Source of the DNA: Megascapheus bottae
Lineage: Eukaryota; Chordata; Mammalia; Rodentia; Geomyidae
Reading direction: 5' to 3'
Assembly: GCA_024803745.1 (NCBI GenBank)
Contig: JANJXV010000194.1
Location: 372,001-436,000 of the forward strand
DNA: 64,000 nt
Positions within the stretch are counted from its first letter, which is position 1; each line of letters begins with the position of its first letter. The notes under the pieces are model-generated. The model was not told the DNA's origin, made no database searches, and was given only the letters and a program-made list of their open reading frames with translations. Shown here piece after piece: positions 59,506-64,000 of the stretch. A program made the translations under genes and the position numbers.

Positions 59506-60067
59506 TTGAAAATGGGAGCAAGATTACTACTAAATATGATTATAGTGTTTCAGATATAACCAACCTAGACCTCTGTAGCTGGCAGACACTAGATGTTCAC
59601 AAGTTTTGATTGGTTTTATCACTCTTTCTTTTTGTGCACTTACAGACCAGTCTATTACAACCACTGATAAACGATTTATACTCAAAACAATAAGCCTCTC
59701 AATCCATTCTCTCTTGACTTTAAGTCCCTCTGAGCCTAGAGAATAATTAACCACCTACATATACAATATTGCTCAACAGCCATCAAGTGTAGATCCGTGC
59801 AGTATAAGGGTTGAAAGACGAGCAGAGGTCCAGAGATAGAAAAAAAGAATGAGAGATTTCAGGGGAGGTACAATAGGATTAACGTAGGAGTGTAAGAATA
59901 TTGTAGTAATGAAGAAAAATATAACATAAAGATAACTGACCTAAGTTGGTTTGTAGGTAGCATATTTGAGTACAAAGTTTGGAAAGTATTAGAATAAAAC
60001 TTATGTGTTGCTGCACGACTAGCTCTTAGCCCAACCAGTGGCCTCACAGTGGAAGATGGGATGGATC

Positions 60068-61413
60068 TGTTTTTCTTGTCTACGTTGAGGGAAAGGGGTA
60101 TTTCACAAGATGCAGAAGCGAAGATTTCAGAAGCAAATGCTGTGAGTGAATTAGCTCGTAAAAAGCATTTTTATTTTCTTTTAACATTCTGCCAGTCTTG
60201 GGGCTTGAATTCAGGGCCTGAGCACTGTCCTCGGGTTTTCTCAAGTCTAGCCCTCTGCCACTTGAGCCACAGTGCCACATCTAGATTTTCTATCTATGTG
60301 ATACTGAGCAATCAAACCCAGATCTTCATGGATGCTAGGCAAGCACTCTACCACTATGCCAAACTCTCAACCCTGACATAGTAATTATAAAGTCATCATC
60401 ATCATATCAATATATCCTTTCTCCTACAAAGAATGAACACTTACCTATGTGTGTAATGCTTTTTCTAAAATTTCACTAATTCTTCTGTGTTTTTCTCTCT
60501 TGCATTTTTCTACACATGACAGCAAAGCTAATCATCAGGAAAAAATTGATTAGGATACAGAAACCTAATAATATCCTAGTAGATTGACGTCAAAAATATG
60601 TGCAAGATGCCCTGTGTGTTGGACCTAGTGGTAGAGTCCTTGGCTACCACGCAAAAAGACTCAGGTTTGATTCCTCATTATCACATACATAGAAAACGCT
60701 GCAAGATGTGCAGTGGCTCGGTGGGACAGCTAAAGCCTAAAGAAAGCCCAAGAACAATGTTCACACTCTGACCTCAATCCCAAGACTAGCAAAAACAAAA
60801 AAAAATTTGACACGGGGCAAAATGCAGGCAGAGAAGCCACTGTGAAGTACATGTTTTGTAAAGGATGAGGGCAATATTGACCCTTAAGTTTGGATCTTAC
60901 CTAAGAAAGGCTCCTTGAGCCTGAGACCAGACTGGTAGTTGGGCCTAGTGGAAGACATTGGGGTTGGACAAATAAGGTGTGCTGTTTACTACATCCACAT
61001 GTATATTGTGAGATTGGAGGAGAGATTCAGCCTCCAGTATGTCTTTGGTGAGGTCTTCTGTGAGCAAGGATCTTTGGACATTGGGCCCTGAAAGGTGACC
61101 CTGCCTCCCTCACAATGGAACAGAATATGGAACCCTGGTAACCAAGCCACTGTAACTAACAACCAACTCAAGCCAGCTCACTTGGCCTGTGGCCTGTGCT
61201 GTTGCCAAAGGTCAGGAAACTCGAGTCTCAGGCATGGAAGTTGTGGCTGTCTTACTCGAAGATGTACATGCTAGATCATTGCCAAGCCACAAATCCAGTA
61301 TAATAGGCCTTTCTCTAAGAGGAGGCCAGGAAAACCCAGGACAACCAGATGAGGTAAATTTCTAAGAAGAAATGTATTTGACCCCATCATCCTCCCAACA
61401 CACTACAACTTTC
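60068..61413. repeat. Spacer segment, copy d
   Basis: This is the direct copy between L1-4 and L1-5, with SINEs at about 60,170-60,380 (minus) and 60,625-60,805 (plus). It lacks about 24 bp near 61,194 that the other copies have. Confidence 0.85.
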
Positions 61414-63690
61414 TTCTTTTTCATTTTTTTATTGTAATTAGTAAAAGGGTTACATGATATTTGCCAGATAGAAGGTGCATTAATTCACATACATTGATAC
61501 CCTTTCACATGTCTTGGTACCCATTTCCCTCCAACCCCACACTCCCCACCCGTCTTGGTTTTCCCCCCTTCCCTATCAAATTTCAAATATCCAAATACAA
61601 ATAAATTCAATATATCAGATAACAAAGTGAGATACTAAGCCAATATGGGATAACCAAGGGACAGCAAACGAGATGAGAGACAACATAGTACGTTAAGGAC
61701 AACAATCATTCATTATGTGGCTTTTGTTTCAATACCATGGAGGTCCTTTCAATTAGCTTCACCTTATATGGCCTTATATACGGCCTTTTCTCTATTGCAA
61801 ATCTCTGCTAGTAGAGCCCAAGCTTTCTACTGATTATGACGAATGAGGGAAACCACTGAGCCTAAGTTCCTTTGAGTCTGGCTTACTTCACTTAATATGA
61901 TTTATTCTAAGTCTTTCCCTTTCCTAACAAATGGGGCGATGTCATTCTTTCTGACAGCAGCATAGAATTCCATTGTGTACAAATACCACAACATGTTGAT
62001 CCACTCATCAACTGAGGGATATCTGGGTTGGATCCATATCTTTGCTATGGAGAATAGTGCTGCAATGAACATTGTTGTGCTAGTGGGTTTAGTATGCCCT
62101 TGTTTCTGGATTGTTGGGTAAATGCCAAGTAGTGGAATTGCTGGGTCATAGGGGAGTTCTATGTTTAGCCTTTTGAGGCACTGCCGCACTGCTTTCCATA
62201 GTGGTTGAACGAGTTTGCACTCCCACCAACAGTGTAGTAGTGATCCCTCCTGGCCACGTCCCCTCAAGCATCTGTTGTCATTCGTTTTCCTGATCCTGGC
62301 CATTCAAACTGGAGTGAGGTGGGATCTTAGAGTTGTTTTGATTTGCATTTCTTTTATGACTAGATATGTTGAGCATTTCTTCATGTGTCTATAGGCCATT
62401 TTTGTTTCTTCTTCAGAGAAGACTCTCTTTAAGGCTTTGGCCCATTTTTTACTGGGATGGGTGATACTTTGGAGGTTAGTTTTGGAGTGATTCAATTTTT
62501 TGAGTTTTTGATATATTTTATATATGAGGCCTTTGTCCGTTGTTTGGTTGGTGAAGATCTTCTCCCACTCTGTAGGCTTCCTGATTAGTTTACTAGCTAT
62601 ATCCGTTGCCATACAAAAGCTCTGCAGTTTAATGCAGTCCCACTTATCCAGCCTTTCTCTGATTTGTTGTGATTCTTGGTCCTTCTTAAGAAAGTTTCGA
62701 CCTGTGCCAAGGAGGTCTAGTGTATCTCCTATTCCTTCCTGTAAACTTTTCAGTTTGTCAGCTTTTACCTCCATGTCTTTGATCCATTTGGAGTTAATTC
62801 TAGTGCAAGGTGACAAAGAAGGATCGAACTTTAGTTTTCTGCAGGTGCTTAACCAGTTCTGCCAGCACAACTTGTTGAAGAGGCTATCTTTCTTCCATTC
62901 TATTTTTTTGGCTCCCTGGTCAAAGATTAGGTGGCCATAGGTCTGTGGTTTAATATCTGGCTCCGCAGTTCTATTCCATTAGACTTCAGGCCTGTTCTTG
63001 TGCCAGAACCAAGCTGTTTTGAGAATTATAGCTCTGTAATAGTGTCTAAAGTTTGGAATTGAAATTCCTCCAGCGCTGTTCTTTCTGATAAGAAGTGTTT
63101 TTGCTATATGGGGTCTATTGTTATTCCATATGAAATTTTGAATTGCCTCTTCTATTTCTTTAAGGAATGACATTGGGATGTTGATGGGTATTGCATTGAA
63201 TTTGTAGATAGCCCTTGGCAAGTTTGTCATTTTCATAATGTTGATTCTTCCATCCAGGAGCATGGGAGGTTTTTCCTTAGTTCTGCTTTAATTTCCTTTT
63301 TTAGGTTTTTAAAGTTTTCATCTAAACAGTCATTTACATTCTTAGTTAAGCTAATTCCTAGGTACTTTATTTTCTTTGAGGCTATTGTGAAAGGAGTTTC
63401 TTTCCTGATTATTGCCTCGTTCCTCTCACTGTTTGCGTAAAGGTAGGCAGTTGATTTGTGAGGGTTGATTTTATGGCCTGCTACCCTTCCAAAGCTTTGA
63501 ATCAGCTCAAGGAGCTTGGGAGTAGAATCTATAGGATTCTTTAGATACAGAATCATGTCATCTGCAAAGAGGGATAGTTTTATTTCCTCTTTCCCTAATT
63601 GGATCCCCTTTATGCTTGCTTCTTGCCTTATTGCACTGCCTAGGAATTCTAGTACTATGTTAAAAAGGAGTGGAGAGAGTGGGCATCCTG
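61414..63690 (-). mobile_element. L1-5, ending in the RT domain
   Basis: The 3' T-rich run, 3'UTR and ORF2 C-terminal 60% are present. The element ends inside RT at 63,690, at the same junction seen at 24,038. Open pieces are 61,902-62,303, 62,304-62,870, 62,979-63,263 and 63,233-63,556. This is a standard 5'-truncated L1 that predates the block duplication. Confidence 0.92.
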
Positions 63691-64000
63691 AATGCTAACC
63701 CTTAGCACTTTTATGCAAAGCTTAGGCCTGTGGTATTTTAAGCACAATTCAACGCTCTGTTTTTTGCTGGTTAATGAGAGGTAAATGTCTTATGGAATTT
63801 ATTGCATGGCTGATTTTGAATTGGAATCCTCAGGTCTCAGCTTATCTTGAGTAGCTAGGATTACAGTACTTTTACAACCTGTATGCTCATACACATCGCT
63901 TCTGATCCAAACACTCATTGTTCAATTTAACTAACAAGATGTGAGGAAAGATGATTGACTGTAATTTACTAGATGGGCTTCTAGTGAGTATATATTTCCA
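63691..64000. repeat. Segmental duplication edge, copy 2
   Basis: This matches 24,039-24,350 up to the window end, including the worn reverse SINE at about 63,755-63,890. It marks the start of the next repeat of the large block. Confidence 0.92.

Larger units (their letters stand above)
54015..60067 (-). mobile_element. L1-4, full length
   Basis: A full-length L1 of about 6.05 kb with 3' T-run (54,018-54,024), 3'UTR, ORF2, ORF1 and 5'UTR. Both frames are broken. It is the uninterrupted reference for the array unit. Confidence 0.93.

Overview
This is a gene-poor, repeat-rich mammalian window. I read it as rodent, probably a heteromyid or other geomyoid. The reason is the abundance of two SINE types: a dimeric tRNA/ID-like element, and a composite with a 7SL(B1/Alu)-like half joined to a tRNA-like half. 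Together with rodent-type L1 they account for most bases. The species call is inference. There are no bacterial features, tRNA genes, rRNA genes or CRISPR arrays.

Layout. (1) 1-24,038 is a head-to-tail array of a roughly 7.4-kb unit on the minus strand, made of a ~6-kb L1 plus a ~1.37-kb non-L1 spacer. It holds the 5' part of one L1 (1-~1,155), a full-length L1 (L1-1, ~2,497-17,500), and an L1 cut off inside ORF1 (L1-2, ~18,871-23,893). (2) L1-1 is split by a class II (betaretrovirus-like) endogenous provirus at 7,770-16,742. The provirus has two ~0.3-kb LTRs, a 6-bp target duplication, a tRNA-Lys-type primer-binding site, and broken gag, dUTPase/protease and pol genes. No env is recognisable. 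(3) 24,038-50,506 is a different, mostly non-array stretch packed with SINEs and old L1 pieces. It includes a diverged inverted copy of the spacer (35,262-36,627), a 93-bp L1 patch between 18-bp direct repeats (36,829-36,957), an L1 with an inverted 5' half (~41,482-42,375), and a KRAB zinc-finger gene remnant on the minus strand (42,975-47,856). (4) 50,507-63,690 is the same L1/spacer array again: L1-3 (partial), L1-4 (full length) and L1-5 (5' truncated). From 63,690 the sequence repeats what follows 24,038, so the window spans slightly more than one period of a large segmental duplication of about 39.65 kb.

How the parts relate. The L1 copies share small markers and all four copies that cover the site carry the same ORF2 frameshift. 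Their multiplication here is therefore best explained by DNA-level duplication of a dead element. The provirus came later, because the matching site in L1-3 (51,894-51,899) is empty. The KRAB exons have good splice sites and stay open across the KRAB-A, KRAB-B and linker segments, but the zinc-finger array is in another frame and carries stops. No intact protein-coding gene can be asserted in this window.
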